A stretch of DNA of 64,000 nt from Sphingomonas lenta (GTDB lineage: Bacteria; Pseudomonadota; Alphaproteobacteria; Sphingomonadales; Sphingomonadaceae), in contig NZ_NSLI01000002.1 of NCBI RefSeq assembly GCF_002288825.1, forward strand, positions 1 to 64,000, given 5' to 3'. A program made the position numbers and the translations under genes. Below, piece after piece: positions 9,745-22,834 of this stretch. The notes under the pieces were generated by a model. It was not told where the DNA came from. It searched no databases and was given only the letters and a program-made list of their open reading frames with translations. Numbering within the stretch: position 1 is the first letter of the stretch; each line of letters opens with the position of its first letter.

Positions 9745-10608
9745 ATGCGCAAGCTCGTTCCCGCCCTACTCCTCGCCGCCGCCGTGCCGGCCACCGCCGA
9801 ACCGCTGGAGGTGCTGCCGACCGGCCATCCAGTCGCCCAGGTCCGTCTCGGCGACCGCGGCCCGTACCGCTTCGTCATCGACACGGCGGCGAGCAACACC
9901 AGCCTCCTGCCGCGCCTCGCCGACCAGCTGCCCGAGTTGCGACGGGACGCCGCCGATGCGCCACTCAACGCCGCCTCGGGCCGGACGACGACCCAGATCG
10001 CCAAGCTGCCCCGGTTCGTCGCGCACGGCCGCACCTTTCGCGACCTGCCCGCCTTTCTGCTGCCCGCCGGTCCTGTGGACGCGCTGGGCGTCGACGGCGT
10101 ACTCGGCGCGGACGTGGTGAGCACCTACGCGCTGGAGATCGACGCACCAGGCCGCCGCTGGTCGCTGCTCGACGCGCCCACGCCCACCATGCTCCGCGGC
10201 ACGCTGCCGCCCGTACCGTTCACGCTCGACGCCGCCCGCGCGCCGCGGGTGACCGTGATGCTGAACGGGAAGCCGGTGCCCGCCATCCTCGACACAGGCG
10301 CGCGCGCCACCTTCGTGAACTGGGCGGCGGCGAGGCTGGCGGGCGTGACGCCGGACACCCCCGGCCTGTCATCGGGCGGCGAGGCGAAAGGCGTGAGCCG
10401 ACATGCCACCCCGACCGCCTCCACGACGTTCGAAGTCGCCGTCGGCGAGTATCAGCGGCCTGCGGCGAAGGTACGGATCGCCGACCTGCCCATCTTCGCC
10501 CTGGTCGGCATGGGCAACGGCCCGGCGATGATCTTAGGTATCGACGCCTTCGCCGACCGGCGGATCGTCATCGACCATCCGCGCGGGCAGCTCCACATCG
10601 CCCGCTGA
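9745..10608 (+). CDS. Secreted retropepsin-like aspartyl protease
   Basis: About 287 aa with a signal peptide (MRKLVPALLLAAAVPATAEP). Two aspartyl-protease half-sites are visible: FVIDTAASNTSLL near residue 45 and AILDTGARATFVNW near 185, the classical D-T/S-A/G motifs of paired lobes. This architecture is common in sphingomonads and probably acts in the periplasm on unknown peptides. An ATG four codons upstream (9733) is possible, but GAGG sits at a better distance from the ATG at 9745. It is flanked by a divergent kinase gene and a convergent TPR gene only 9 bases away, so it is probably monocistronic. Confidence 0.8.
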   Translation: MRKLVPALLLAAAVPATAEPLEVLPTGHPVAQVRLGDRGPYRFVIDTAASNTSLLPRLADQLPELRRDAADAPLNAASGRTTTQIAKLPRFVAHGRTFRDLPAFLLPAGPVDALGVDGVLGADVVSTYALEIDAPGRRWSLLDAPTPTMLRGTLPPVPFTLDAARAPRVTVMLNGKPVPAILDTGARATFVNWAAARLAGVTPDTPGLSSGGEAKGVSRHATPTASTTFEVAVGEYQRPAAKVRIADLPIFALVGMGNGPAMILGIDAFADRRIVIDHPRGQLHIAR

Positions 10609-10616
10609 GCGGTCGC

Positions 10617-11123
10617 TTAGTTGCTCGCCTCGGGCTTGGGCGGCACTGTCGTCGCCGCGGCCGTGGTCAACGGCGGACCTTTGGCGATCACCGCCGCCAG
10701 CGCTCCCGCGTCCGGGCACGTGCCCTTGCACAGCGTCTTGATCTTGGCGAGGTTCTGCTGGGCCTGATTCACCGCGCCCTTGCGGACCAGCGCCTCGCCC
10801 TGCCCGCGCAGCGCGGCGGTGTCGTTCGGCTCGAGCAGCAGCGCCTCGCGATAGAGGCGGATCGCCTTGCCCGGCAGGTCGCGTGCGTCGGCCACGCCGG
10901 CCAGCATCACGAACGCGGCGCGGTTGCGCGGGTCGACGACGACCGCGGTCTCCAGGAGGTCGGTGGCGCGCTCCAGGTCGCCCGCCGCCCGCGCGGCGCG
11001 CGCCTGCGCCAGGAGCTCGACCGATTTGGGATTGATCTGATCGTCGGGCCGCTGCCCGCTCAACGAGGTGGAGATCGACGCCAGCGCCAGGGTTGCGGCA
11101 ATGGCGACGGACGAAACACGCAT
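10617..11123 (-). CDS. Exported TPR-repeat protein
   Basis: 168 aa from the ATG at 11123. Signal peptide-like N-terminus (MRVSSVAIAATLALASIS), then tetratricopeptide-type helices: ARAARAAGDLERATDLLETA and GKAIRLYREALLLEPNDTAA. The C-terminus contains two cysteines (LCKGTCPDAG) and an Ala/Thr/Pro tail. A longer reading frame upstream overlaps the upstream promoter region and has no family features. TPR proteins of this size act as periplasmic scaffolds; the partner is unknown. It is downstream of, and co-oriented with, the RsmB-like methyltransferase, 31 bases away. Confidence 0.72.
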   Translation of the reverse strand: MRVSSVAIAATLALASISTSLSGQRPDDQINPKSVELLAQARAARAAGDLERATDLLETAVVVDPRNRAAFVMLAGVADARDLPGKAIRLYREALLLEPNDTAALRGQGEALVRKGAVNQAQQNLAKIKTLCKGTCPDAGALAAVIAKGPPLTTAAATTVPPKPEASN

Positions 11124-11154
11124 GATCGTCTCCGAATGGGGCACAGGACCAGGG

Positions 11155-12324
11155 CTAGCACGCACGCCGGAGCCGCGCGACGAAAAATCCGTCGGTACGG
11201 TCCCGCGCCGGGCTGAGCCGCAGTCCGGCCCCATGTGGGCGTCCGACCGGCAGGTTCAACGCCTCCGCGCGCCAGTCCGGATGCGCGGCAAGGAACGCGT
11301 CGACCTGTCCCCGCCCCTCCTCGTCGAGCAGCGAGCAGACGATGTGCACCAGCGCGCCGCCGGGCCTGACCAGCTCGGCCGCGACGTCGAGCAGGTGCGC
11401 CTGCGTCTTGACCAGTCGCGCGAGCCGCTCGGGCGTCAGCCGCCAGCGTGCTTCGGGGTTGCGCCGCCACGTGCCCGTTCCGGAACAGGGCGCATCCACC
11501 AGCACGCAATCCGCCGCGCCGCGCCAGTCCTCCAGCGCGTCCAGCTCGCGTCCGGGTTTGAGCAGCCGCGTCTCCACGATCGATATCCCCGCCCGCTCCG
11601 CCCGAGGTCGGAGATTACTCAGCCGCCCTCGATCGGCGTCGGTCGCGAGGATCAGCCCCTCGTTCCGCATCGTCGCGGCGAGCGCCAACGTCTTGCCGCC
11701 CCCACCAGCGCATAGATCGACAATCCGCTGGCCCGGCTCGGCCTGCGCTGCGAGCGTTACCGCCTGGCTACCAGCGTCCTGCACCTCGACGAGCCCTGCG
11801 AGCGGGGTCACGTCCGTCCCCGCCGGTAGCCTGAGCGCGGCCGGCAATCCGGGAACCGCCTCCGCCCCCGGCAGTCGTCCCGCGATCTCGTCCGGATCGG
11901 CCCGCAACCGGTTCACCCGCACGTCGAGCGGCGCTCGCTCGACCAGCGCCGCCCCCTCCGCCTCGTCCAGTCCCGACGCCGCTAGCTTGTCGAGGAGCCA
12001 GCCCGGCGCGATCCCCCGCGTGGCGACCGGCTCGCCCGGCGCGATCGGCCTCGGCCCATGCGCGCTCCCGTCGAACGTCGCCTCGACCGCCGGGTCGCCC
12101 AGCGCCAGCACCGCCGCCCGCCCGCTCGCCGGCGCCTCGCCGCACGCGCGAATCGCCGCGAACACCAGCTCGCGCACCGCCCGCCGGTCCTTCGACCCGG
12201 CGTAGCGCCGCTGCGCGAAGTAGCGCTGCACCACCGTATCCGCCGCCGCCCCGCCCTCGCGCGCGGCGGCGGTGATCTGGTCGATGAGCTCGATCGCAGC
12301 TTGGGTACATGCTGCCGGCGTCAC
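11155..12324 (-). CDS. RsmB/NOP2-family RNA (cytosine-C5)-methyltransferase
   Basis: 389 aa from the GTG at 12324. The N-terminal ~125 residues resemble the NusB-like domain of RsmB (VVQRYFAQRRYAGSKDRRAVRELV). The C-terminal Rossmann domain has SAM motif IVDLCAGGGGKTLALAATM, the catalytic Cys motif VLVDAPCSGTGTWRRNPEARW and the second Cys in VHIVCSLLDEEG. This two-cysteine arrangement is that of m5C RNA methyltransferases; the most likely target is 16S rRNA C967. The frame continues upstream through a hairpin repeat (translated as PSPRPSPQRGEG), which I exclude from the gene. Confidence 0.88.
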   Translation of the reverse strand: MTPAACTQAAIELIDQITAAAREGGAAADTVVQRYFAQRRYAGSKDRRAVRELVFAAIRACGEAPASGRAAVLALGDPAVEATFDGSAHGPRPIAPGEPVATRGIAPGWLLDKLAASGLDEAEGAALVERAPLDVRVNRLRADPDEIAGRLPGAEAVPGLPAALRLPAGTDVTPLAGLVEVQDAGSQAVTLAAQAEPGQRIVDLCAGGGGKTLALAATMRNEGLILATDADRGRLSNLRPRAERAGISIVETRLLKPGRELDALEDWRGAADCVLVDAPCSGTGTWRRNPEARWRLTPERLARLVKTQAHLLDVAAELVRPGGALVHIVCSLLDEEGRGQVDAFLAAHPDWRAEALNLPVGRPHGAGLRLSPARDRTDGFFVARLRRAC

Positions 12325-12331
12325 TTCTTCT

Positions 12332-12447
12332 CCCTCTCCCCTCTGGGGAGAGGGCCGGGGAGAGGGGCAGTGCGTCACCGCATCGCCAGCTCCTGCCCCT
12401 CTCCCGCCTTCGCTACGCTCGGCACCCTCTCCCCAGAGGGGAGAGGG
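12332..12447. repeat. Paired GC-rich hairpin repeat (REPIN-like, family 1)
   Basis: About 116 bases with CCCTCTCCCCTCTGGGGAG at the left and the inverse CTCCCCAGAGGGGAGAGGG at the right, so the whole element is a long imperfect palindrome whose ends are themselves hairpins. It sits six bases from the guaB stop and just upstream of the RsmB-like gene. The same core appears at 25862-25886 and inside fmt at 27838-27955. Placement at a 3' end suggests a role in transcript ending or mRNA stability (inference). Confidence 0.85.
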
Positions 12448-12453
12448 ATAGGA

Positions 12454-15053
<2,600 letters not shown>

Positions 15054-15057
<4 letters not shown>

Positions 15058-15497
15058 GCCTGGACGACCTGTCCGGCGCGGGCGCGTGGTTCCTCCTCGC
15101 GCTCGCGCTGGGCCTCGCGGAGCTGTTCGCGCCCGGCGTCTTCCTCGTCTTCGTGGCGTTCGCCGCGGCGATCACCGGCGCGATCCTGCTCGCCGTCCCC
15201 GACCTGCCGCTTATCGGCCAGCTCGTCTCGTTCGCGCTGTGGAGCGGCGTCGCCGTGTTCGTCGGCCGCCGCTGGTACCACGAAAACCCCGTCGAGAGCG
15301 ACGACGCCCTCTTGAACGACCGCGCCGCCCGCCTGCTCGGGCAGGTGGTGACGGTGGTCGACCCGATCGAGCACGGCCGCGGCCGCGTGCGCGTCGGCGA
15401 CTCCGTCTGGCTCGCCCGCGGGCCGGAGACGGTGGCGGGCGAGCGGGTGCGCGTCGTCGCGGTGGACGGGGCGATGCTGGTGGTGGAGGCGCTCTAG
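15054..15497 (+). CDS. NfeD-like membrane protein
   Basis: 147 aa. Membrane segments at about residues 10-65 (WFLLALALGLAELFAPGVFL; FVAFAAAITGAILLAV; LVSFALWSGVAVFVG) and a C-terminal small beta-barrel (OB-like) with LLGQVVTVVDPIEHGRGRVRVGDSVW spread over about 95-120. This short form lacks the N-terminal ClpP-like protease domain of long NfeD. GTG start inside the SPFH stop (GTGA) indicates translational coupling. It probably works with the SPFH partner in membrane quality control. Confidence 0.9.
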
Positions 15498-15539
15498 CCC
15501 GCCCTCGACAGCGCCGCCTCGACCCGCCACAACCCGCCC

Positions 15540-17312
15540 ATGCACCTGACCCGCCGCACCCTTCTCGCCTCCTCCGGCGCGACGTTCGCGCTCGTCGCCC
15601 TCCCCGCCCGCGCCGAGCAAGCGGGCGACGCCAAAGCCGCCCTCGACGCCGTCGCTGAGGATTATCTCCGCGCCTTTCCCACCGACGCGTCCGAGCTGGG
15701 CATCGACACCGGCGCGCGCGCGGCGCTCCGGTCGCGGCTCACCGACAAGAGCCCTGCGGGGCAGCAGGCGATCACCGCCATGCTCCGCCGCAACGTCGCC
15801 CGGCTGAACGGGCTCGCCGCGGCCGACGCCGAGACGCGCCTCCACGCCGACGTTGTCCGCACCGCCTATGAGAGCGCGCTCCGAGGCTACGCGTTCGGCT
15901 ACGGCGACGTCCATGTCGGCGGCTGGCGCAACAGCCCCTATGTCGTCATCCAGAACGTCGGCGCGTATATCGACATCGCCCGCCTGCTCGAAGCGACGCA
16001 CAAGCTGGAGACGCCCGCCGACGCGGACGCCTACCTGTCGCGCCTCGGGGCCTATGCCGGCCAGCTCGACGGCGAGACCGCGCGTCTCCGCGACGCGACC
16101 GCCAAAGGCGTGATCCCGCCCGCCTTCCTGCTCGACAAGGCGATCGCGCAGCTCCGGCTCGCGCGCGGCGGCGACCCCGCCTCCTGGTCGCTCGTGACGA
16201 CGCTCGCCGCCAGATATCCGGACCGCCGCGCCCGCGCCGCGGAGGTCGCGCGCGCCCGCATCCTGCCCGCGCTCGACCGCCAGATCGCCGCGCTCGTCGA
16301 GCAGCGCGCCCGCGCGGGCGACGTGGCGGGCGTGCATCGCCTGCCCGACGGCCCGGCCTATTACCGCTGGGCGCTCCAGGCCGCGACCACCACGACGCGT
16401 GACCCCGACGAGATCCACGCCCAGGGGCTGGACGAGCTGAAGAACCTCCAGTCCCAGATGGACGCGCTGCTTCGCCCGCTCGGCTATACCGACGGCGGCG
16501 TCGGCCGGCGCATGCGCGCGCTGGGCCAGGACAAGCGCTTCCTCTTCCCCGGAGACGATGCCGGCCGCGCCCAGATCATCGCCTATTGCGAGAGCAAGAT
16601 CGCGGCGATCCGGCCCAAGCTGCCCGAGCTGTTCGGCCGTCCCGTCAAGGGCATCGTCGAGGTCCGCCGCATCCCGCCCGCCGAGGAGCCCGGTGCGGCC
16701 GGCGCCTATGGCGGCGCGGGGTCGCTCGACGGCTCCATCCCCGGCCGCTTCTGGATCAATCTGCGCGACCCGGGCAGCATCCCGCGCTTCACCCTGCCGA
16801 CGCTGACGATGCACGAGGCGATCCCCGGCCATGTGTGGCAGGGCGAGTACGCGCATCGCCTGCCGCTCATCCGTACGCTGCTCGGCTTCAGCGCGTACCA
16901 GGAAGGCTGGGCGCTCTACGCCGAACAGCTCGCCGACGAGGTCGGCCTCTACGCCGACGATCCCGCAGGCCGGCTCGGCTATCTCCAGGCCCAGGCGTTC
17001 CGCGCCGCGCGCCTCGTCGTCGACACCGGACTCCATTACAAGCGCTGGACGCGCGAGCAGGCCAAGAGCTGGTTCGCGGAGGCGACCGGCCAGGAACCCG
17101 GCGAGATCGAGAGCGAGGTCGACCGCTACTGCGCATGGCCCGGCCAGGCCTGCGCTTACAAGATCGGCCATTCGGAGATCGCGCGCCTGCGCGACGCGAC
17201 CCGCGCGCGCCTGGGTACGCGCTACGACCGCCGCGCCTTCAACGACGCCGTGGTGCAGGCCGGGCCGGTGCCGATGACGGTGCTGGCGGGGGTCGTGGGC
17301 GAGTTGGGCTGA
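15540..17312 (+). CDS. Exported DUF885-family metallopeptidase-like protein
   Basis: 590 aa. The N-terminus MHLTRRTLLASSGATFALVA is a twin-arginine-like signal ending near ARAEQ. The DUF885 hallmark TMHEAIPGHVWQ (an H-E-x-x-x-x-H variant of a zinc site) lies near residue 427, with a downstream Glu in YQEGWALYAEQLADEVG. The C-terminal part has WPGQACAYKIGH, also typical of the family. These proteins are probable periplasmic zinc peptidases; the substrate is unknown. It is about 40 bases downstream of nfeD and ends convergently towards pckA, with a hairpin repeat between them. Confidence 0.88.
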   Translation: MHLTRRTLLASSGATFALVALPARAEQAGDAKAALDAVAEDYLRAFPTDASELGIDTGARAALRSRLTDKSPAGQQAITAMLRRNVARLNGLAAADAETRLHADVVRTAYESALRGYAFGYGDVHVGGWRNSPYVVIQNVGAYIDIARLLEATHKLETPADADAYLSRLGAYAGQLDGETARLRDATAKGVIPPAFLLDKAIAQLRLARGGDPASWSLVTTLAARYPDRRARAAEVARARILPALDRQIAALVEQRARAGDVAGVHRLPDGPAYYRWALQAATTTTRDPDEIHAQGLDELKNLQSQMDALLRPLGYTDGGVGRRMRALGQDKRFLFPGDDAGRAQIIAYCESKIAAIRPKLPELFGRPVKGIVEVRRIPPAEEPGAAGAYGGAGSLDGSIPGRFWINLRDPGSIPRFTLPTLTMHEAIPGHVWQGEYAHRLPLIRTLLGFSAYQEGWALYAEQLADEVGLYADDPAGRLGYLQAQAFRAARLVVDTGLHYKRWTREQAKSWFAEATGQEPGEIESEVDRYCAWPGQACAYKIGHSEIARLRDATRARLGTRYDRRAFNDAVVQAGPVPMTVLAGVVGELG

Positions 17313-17340
17313 GGTCCCGTCCCTAACCGACCCTTACTCC

Positions 17341-17445
17341 CGTCATGCCGGACTTGATCCGGCATCCACGCGCGTCCGATCGTTGGAAAGCGCCTTCGAG
17401 AACAGGCGTGCCGCGCGTGGACCCCGGGTCAAGCCCGGGGTGACG
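17341..17445. repeat. GTCATGCCGG-type inverted repeat (REPIN-like, family 4)
   Basis: The left arm CGTCATGCCGGACTTGATCC and the right arm ending AAGCCCGGGGTGACG are inverse copies of each other over about 32 bases with a handful of mismatches, each arm containing its own hairpin, separated by about 40 bases. This sequence type is a widely scattered intergenic repeat in alphaproteobacteria. It lies between the convergent DUF885 and pckA genes, where it could act as a bidirectional terminator (inference). The rest of the 156-base gap shows nothing else. Confidence 0.8.
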
Positions 17446-17468
17446 GAAGAAGTGAAGCGAGCGACGGC

Positions 17469-19076
<1,608 letters not shown>

Positions 19077-19115
19077 TTGACGCATCTCCCCAGTTGTGCG
19101 CGCCGTTCGGCGCCG

Positions 19116-19125
19116 CATACGTATG
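19116..19125. promoter_or_regulatory. Perfect dyad CATACGTATG, candidate operator
   Basis: A perfect 10-base palindrome in the pckA/chvI divergent gap, 40 bases upstream of the pckA start and about 18 bases downstream of its predicted -10. An AT-rich dyad stands out in this GC-rich sequence. It could be a regulator-binding site, for example for ChvI, but I have no motif match to prove that. Confidence 0.3.
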
Positions 19126-19142
19126 TTGTGGTTGTGCCCCGC

Positions 19143-19171
19143 CGCATAAGCGGCTGTCCCGCGACGGTCAA
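19143..19171 (-). promoter_or_regulatory. Predicted sigma70-type promoter of pckA
   Basis: On the minus strand TTGACC (5/6 to consensus) is followed after 17 bases by TATGCG (3/6). The spacing is ideal and it faces pckA, with a leader of about 60 bases. The -10 is weak, which would suit a regulated gene. Confidence 0.4.
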
Positions 19172-19220
19172 ACGGCGGGCGGTTGAGCCTGTTCCGCCTT
19201 TGGACTAGGCCGGAGGGGAA

Positions 19221-19925
19221 ATGACCGCCACGATCGCGCTGGTCGACGACGACCGGAACATCCTGACCTCCGTCTCCATCGCCTTGCAGACGGAAGGGTT
19301 CATGACGCGGGTCTATTCCGACGGCGAGACCGCGCTCAAGGCGATCGGCGACAACCCCCCCGACCTCGCCATCTTCGACATCAAGATGCCGCGCATGGAC
19401 GGCCTGGAGCTGCTCCGCCGCGTTCGCGAGAGGAGCCAGCTGCCCGTCATCTTCCTGACCTCCAAGGACGACGAGCTGGACGAAGCGCTGGGCCTGGCGA
19501 TGGGCGCGGACGATTACATCGCCAAGCCCTTCTCGCAGCGCCTGCTGATCGCCCGCATCCGCGCCATCCTGCGCCGCACCGAGCTGCCCCAGGCGGCCGG
19601 CTCGGAGCCCGAGAACGGCGACGGCCCGCTCATGCGCGGACAGCTGACGATGGACCCGGCGCGCCACCGCACCACCTGGAAAGGTGAGCTGGTGACGCTC
19701 ACCGTCACCGAGTTCCTGATCCTGGAGACGCTGGCGCAGCGGCCGGGCATCGTGAAGACGCGCAACCAGCTGATGGACGCGGCGTACCAGGACGACATCT
19801 ACGTCGACGACCGCACCATCGACAGCCACATCAAGCGCCTGCGCCGCAAGTTCCGGCAAGTGGACCCGGAATTCGACGCGATCGAGACACTGTATGGCGC
19901 CGGATACCGATTTTCGGAGGACTGA
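19221..19925 (+). CDS. chvI: Response regulator ChvI (OmpR family)
   Basis: 234 aa. Receiver domain 1-120: acidic cluster [10 protein letters not shown], phosphoacceptor Asp53 in [13 protein letters not shown], Lys in [13 protein letters not shown]-terminal winged helix (about 130-232) with [18 protein letters not shown] recognition region. By gene order (pckA-chvI-chvG-hprK-EIIA-HPr) this is the ChvI/ExoR-system regulator that controls envelope, acid-stress and carbon genes in alphaproteobacteria; whether exoR regulation exists here is unknown. A GGAGGGGAA stretch precedes the ATG. Its 3' end overlaps chvG. Confidence 0.93.
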   Translation: MTATIALVDDDRNILTSVSIALQTEGFMTRVYSDGETALKAIGDNPPDLAIFDIKMPRMDGLELLRRVRERSQLPVIFLTSKDDELDEALGLAMGADDYIAKPFSQRLLIARIRAILRRTELPQAAGSEPENGDGPLMRGQLTMDPARHRTTWKGELVTLTVTEFLILETLAQRPGIVKTRNQLMDAAYQDDIYVDDRTIDSHIKRLRRKFRQVDPEFDAIETLYGAGYRFSED

Positions 19926-21456
19926 CAGCGACTTGACGCTTCGGTGGTCGGGTCAGATTTCGCTGACCCGGCGCATCCTGGCCGTCAACATCTTCGTCCT
20001 GCTCATGATGGTGGGCGGGTTCTTCTACCTCGACTCGTTTCGGTCGCGCATCATCGACTCGCGCTTGGCGCAGGCCGCGCGCGAGGCGCGGCTGGTGTCG
20101 GAGGCGATCGCGGCGGTGAACATGCGCTACCGCGACGCGCTGGTCCTCCGGCTGGCGCAGGACACGGGTGCGCGCATCCGCATCTACAACAACAAGGGCG
20201 AGGCGACCGTCGACTCGCGCAAGCTGGGCGTGCGCAACTTCGTCCTCGTCGACCCCGACAAGCAGGGATGGGATCAGAAGGTCGCGCGCTTCCTCGACGC
20301 GGGCATCGACACGGTGGTCAGCGCCGAGCGCCAGCCGCAATTCCGCGAACGCCACAACGGACTCGACTGGCCGGACGTGCGGGAGGCGCGGGAGACCCGG
20401 ATGGTGGCGACCACCGTCTGGCGCGCGCCCGACCGCACGCCCGTTATCACCGCCGCCGCCCCGCTGCCCGGCAACCGGGTCGTGCTCACCTCCATCAGCG
20501 CGCGCGACATCACCCAGCGCGTCCGCGTGGAGCGGTTCCGCTTGGGCGTCGTGCTGCTCGTCACCACGCTCATCTCGGTCCTGCTCTCGCTATTCCTCGC
20601 CCGGACGATCGTCCGCCCGCTGCGCCGGCTCGCGCGCGCGGCGGTGCGGGTGCGGCTGGGACGGGCGCGCGAGGTGGTCGTGCCCCGCCTGCCCGATCGC
20701 CGCGACGAGCTCGGGTCGCTCGCCCGCGCGATCTCGGATATGTCGATCGCGCTGCGTGCCCGGATCGACGCGACGGAGGCGTTCGCGGCCGACGTCACGC
20801 ACGAGCTGAAGAATCCCCTCGCGAGCCTCAGGTCGGCGGTGGACGGGCTGGCGCGCGTGAAGGACCCCGCGCTGGCCGAGCAGCTGATGGCGATCGTGCG
20901 CGACGACGTGCTCCGCCTCGACCGCCTGATCACCGACATCTCCGAAGCGTCGCGCCTCGACGCGCAGCTCAGCCGCGCCAAGTTCGAGCCGGTGGACCTC
21001 GGCGTCCTGATCGACGGGTTGCTGGAGCAGCGGCGCGCGCGGGGCGTGGAACGCGACGTCCGCATCCGCTTCGATCGCTCAGGCGAGCCGCTGGTCGTCA
21101 TGGGCGACGGATCGCGGCTGGAGCGCGTGTTCGAGAACCTGATCGACAACGCGATCTCCTTCTCGCCCGACGGCGGCCTCATCGCGATCGCGGGCCATTA
21201 CGACGCCGAGGATCTGGTGATCAGCGTCGAGGACGAAGGACCTGGCGTGCCCGAGGAGGAGCGCGAGGCGGTATTCCGGCGCTTCCAGTCGATTCGCCCC
21301 AGCTCCGAGGCGTTCGGGCAGCATTCGGGCCTGGGCCTCGCCATTGCGCGCACCATCGTGGAGGGGCATGGGGGCGCCATCGCGGTCGAGTCGCGCGAGG
21401 ACAGGACGGCGGGCGCCCGCTTCGTCGTCCGCCTGCCGCTCGCCGAGCCGCGCTGA
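19894..21456 (+). CDS. chvG: Sensor histidine kinase ChvG
   Basis: 520 aa from the ATG that overlaps chvI by 32 bases; a TTG at 19933 with GGAGG 12 bases upstream is an alternative. Membrane segment 1 ([16 protein letters not shown]) at about 30-46, periplasmic sensor to about 200, membrane segment 2 ([18 protein letters not shown]), HAMP ([16 protein letters not shown]), H-box [18 protein letters not shown] with the phospho-His at about 305, then N-box [12 protein letters not shown] and G-boxes [12 protein letters not shown] and [10 protein letters not shown]. It partners ChvI and is followed by hprK 16 bases later. Confidence 0.93.
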   Translation: MAPDTDFRRTDSDLTLRWSGQISLTRRILAVNIFVLLMMVGGFFYLDSFRSRIIDSRLAQAAREARLVSEAIAAVNMRYRDALVLRLAQDTGARIRIYNNKGEATVDSRKLGVRNFVLVDPDKQGWDQKVARFLDAGIDTVVSAERQPQFRERHNGLDWPDVREARETRMVATTVWRAPDRTPVITAAAPLPGNRVVLTSISARDITQRVRVERFRLGVVLLVTTLISVLLSLFLARTIVRPLRRLARAAVRVRLGRAREVVVPRLPDRRDELGSLARAISDMSIALRARIDATEAFAADVTHELKNPLASLRSAVDGLARVKDPALAEQLMAIVRDDVLRLDRLITDISEASRLDAQLSRAKFEPVDLGVLIDGLLEQRRARGVERDVRIRFDRSGEPLVVMGDGSRLERVFENLIDNAISFSPDGGLIAIAGHYDAEDLVISVEDEGPGVPEEEREAVFRRFQSIRPSSEAFGQHSGLGLAIARTIVEGHGGAIAVESREDRTAGARFVVRLPLAEPR

Positions 21457-21472
21457 CCGCCGGAGCCGCCCC

Positions 21473-21901
21473 TTGCCCCAGACCGAGCTAGTGCACGCCA
21501 CCACCGTCGCGATCGGCGGGCGCGGCGTGCTGATCTCCGGCCCGTCCGGGTCAGGCAAGTCGGACCTGGCGCTGCGGCTGATCGACCGCGGCGCGAAGCT
21601 GGTCGCCGACGACCGAACGATCGTGCGCGCCGAGGACGCGGGCGCGCTCGCCTTTGCGCCGGAGACGATCGCGGGACGGCTGGAGGTGCGCGGCGTCGGC
21701 ATCCTCGCCGTCGAGCAGGTCGAGGGCGTGCCGCTGTCGCTCTGCGTCGAGCTCAGCCGCTCGGTCGAACGCCTGCCGGCGCCGCGCACCCGCACGGTCG
21801 CGGGCGTGCCGCTCGCGGAGCTGCTGCTCGACCCCGAGCCCGCCTCCGCCCCCATCAAGGTGGAGCTGGCGCTGGCGCATCCCGACATGGTGGTCGCGTG
21901 A
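21473..21901 (+). CDS. hprK: Short-form HPr kinase
   Basis: 142 aa from TTG at 21473, which has GGAG about eight bases upstream; upstream in-frame sequence overlaps the end of chvG and is Arg-rich noise. P-loop GPSGSGKS at residues 23-30 and the following LVADDRTIV metal/base region match the catalytic core of HprK/P. The N-terminal half of the Gram-positive enzyme is absent, which is the normal form in alphaproteobacteria. It phosphorylates HPr on the serine (Ser48 in the ptsH product below). Stop overlaps the rapZ GTG. Confidence 0.9.
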   Translation: MPQTELVHATTVAIGGRGVLISGPSGSGKSDLALRLIDRGAKLVADDRTIVRAEDAGALAFAPETIAGRLEVRGVGILAVEQVEGVPLSLCVELSRSVERLPAPRTRTVAGVPLAELLLDPEPASAPIKVELALAHPDMVVA

Positions 21902-22815
21902 GCGCGGAGCCTCGGCACGTCCTGCTCGTCACCGGCATGTCGGGCGCGGGCAAGCTGACCGTGCTCCGCACGCTGGAGGACATGGGCTGGGAGGTGGTCG
22001 ACAACCTCCCGCTCAACCTGCTCCGCTGGATGCTTCGCGCGCCGATGACGGACGACGGCGAGCCCGTCCAACCGCTCGCGGTCAGCCTCGGCGCGCATAC
22101 CCGCGCGTTCGACAGCGAACGCCTGATCGACCTCGTGACGCAGCTGAACAAGCAGGGCGGGTACGACGTCGGCACGCTGTTCCTGGATTGCGGCACGCCG
22201 GAGCTCGAGCGGCGCTATTCGGAGACGCGGCGGCGGCACCCGCTCGCGCTCGACCGTCCCGCGGTGGACGGCATCGAGCAGGAACGCGAGATCCTGGAAC
22301 CGCTGCGGCGCTGGGCCAACCGGCTGATCGACACGACCGCGCTCAAGGCGAACGAGCTCCAGGCCGACATCCGCGCCGCGTTCGGGGGCGAGCAGGCGGT
22401 GACGCCTACGCTGACCGTCGTCTCCTTCGGCTTCTCGCGTGGGCTGCCGCGCAACGCCGACCTCGTGTTCGACATGCGCTTTCTCCGGAACCCGCACTGG
22501 GTGCCGGGCCTGCGCGAGGGCACGGGGCTGGACGCGGCCGTCGTCGAGTACATCCGGAACGATCCGGCTTACGAAGACACCGTGCGGCGGATCGAGGAGC
22601 TTTTGTGCGTTCTGGTTCCGCGCTACGGCGCGGGCGGAAAATCCTATGTCACAATCGCCATCGGGTGTACCGGAGGGAAACATCGGTCGGTTCATGTCGC
22701 CGACCGGGTCGCGAGGCGGTTGCGCGAGGCGGGATTTTCCCCCACCCTCCTGCACCGCGACCTGAGGACGGCGCCGCAGGACTCGTTGACCCGTTCGCCG
22801 CCGAGCGCCACTTGA
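21898..22815 (+). CDS. rapZ: RNase adaptor / nucleotide-binding protein RapZ
   Basis: 305 aa. N-terminal P-loop domain starts VLLVTGMSGAGKLTVLRTLE, followed by the conserved DNLPL box; the C-terminal domain has the family hallmark IAIGCTGGKHRSVHVADRV, which in E. coli RapZ binds glucosamine-6-phosphate and small RNAs. Oddity: the residue after the Walker lysine (Lys19) is Leu20 (codon CTG) instead of the usual Ser/Thr. The rest of the protein looks intact. It lies inside the hprK-EIIA-HPr operon, as in related bacteria. Confidence 0.93.
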   Translation: MSAEPRHVLLVTGMSGAGKLTVLRTLEDMGWEVVDNLPLNLLRWMLRAPMTDDGEPVQPLAVSLGAHTRAFDSERLIDLVTQLNKQGGYDVGTLFLDCGTPELERRYSETRRRHPLALDRPAVDGIEQEREILEPLRRWANRLIDTTALKANELQADIRAAFGGEQAVTPTLTVVSFGFSRGLPRNADLVFDMRFLRNPHWVPGLREGTGLDAAVVEYIRNDPAYEDTVRRIEELLCVLVPRYGAGGKSYVTIAIGCTGGKHRSVHVADRVARRLREAGFSPTLLHRDLRTAPQDSLTRSPPSAT

Positions 22816-22834
22816 GCTGGACAACAAAGAACAC

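Noticed and set aside
12325-12378. Longer N-terminus for the RsmB-like methyltransferase
   Set aside because: The extra 18 codons are translated hairpin repeat (PSPRPSPQRGEG), not part of the family.
19083-19085. ATG start for pckA
   Set aside because: The GGGGAG ribosome site abuts this ATG with no spacer, while the GTG nine bases later is properly spaced.
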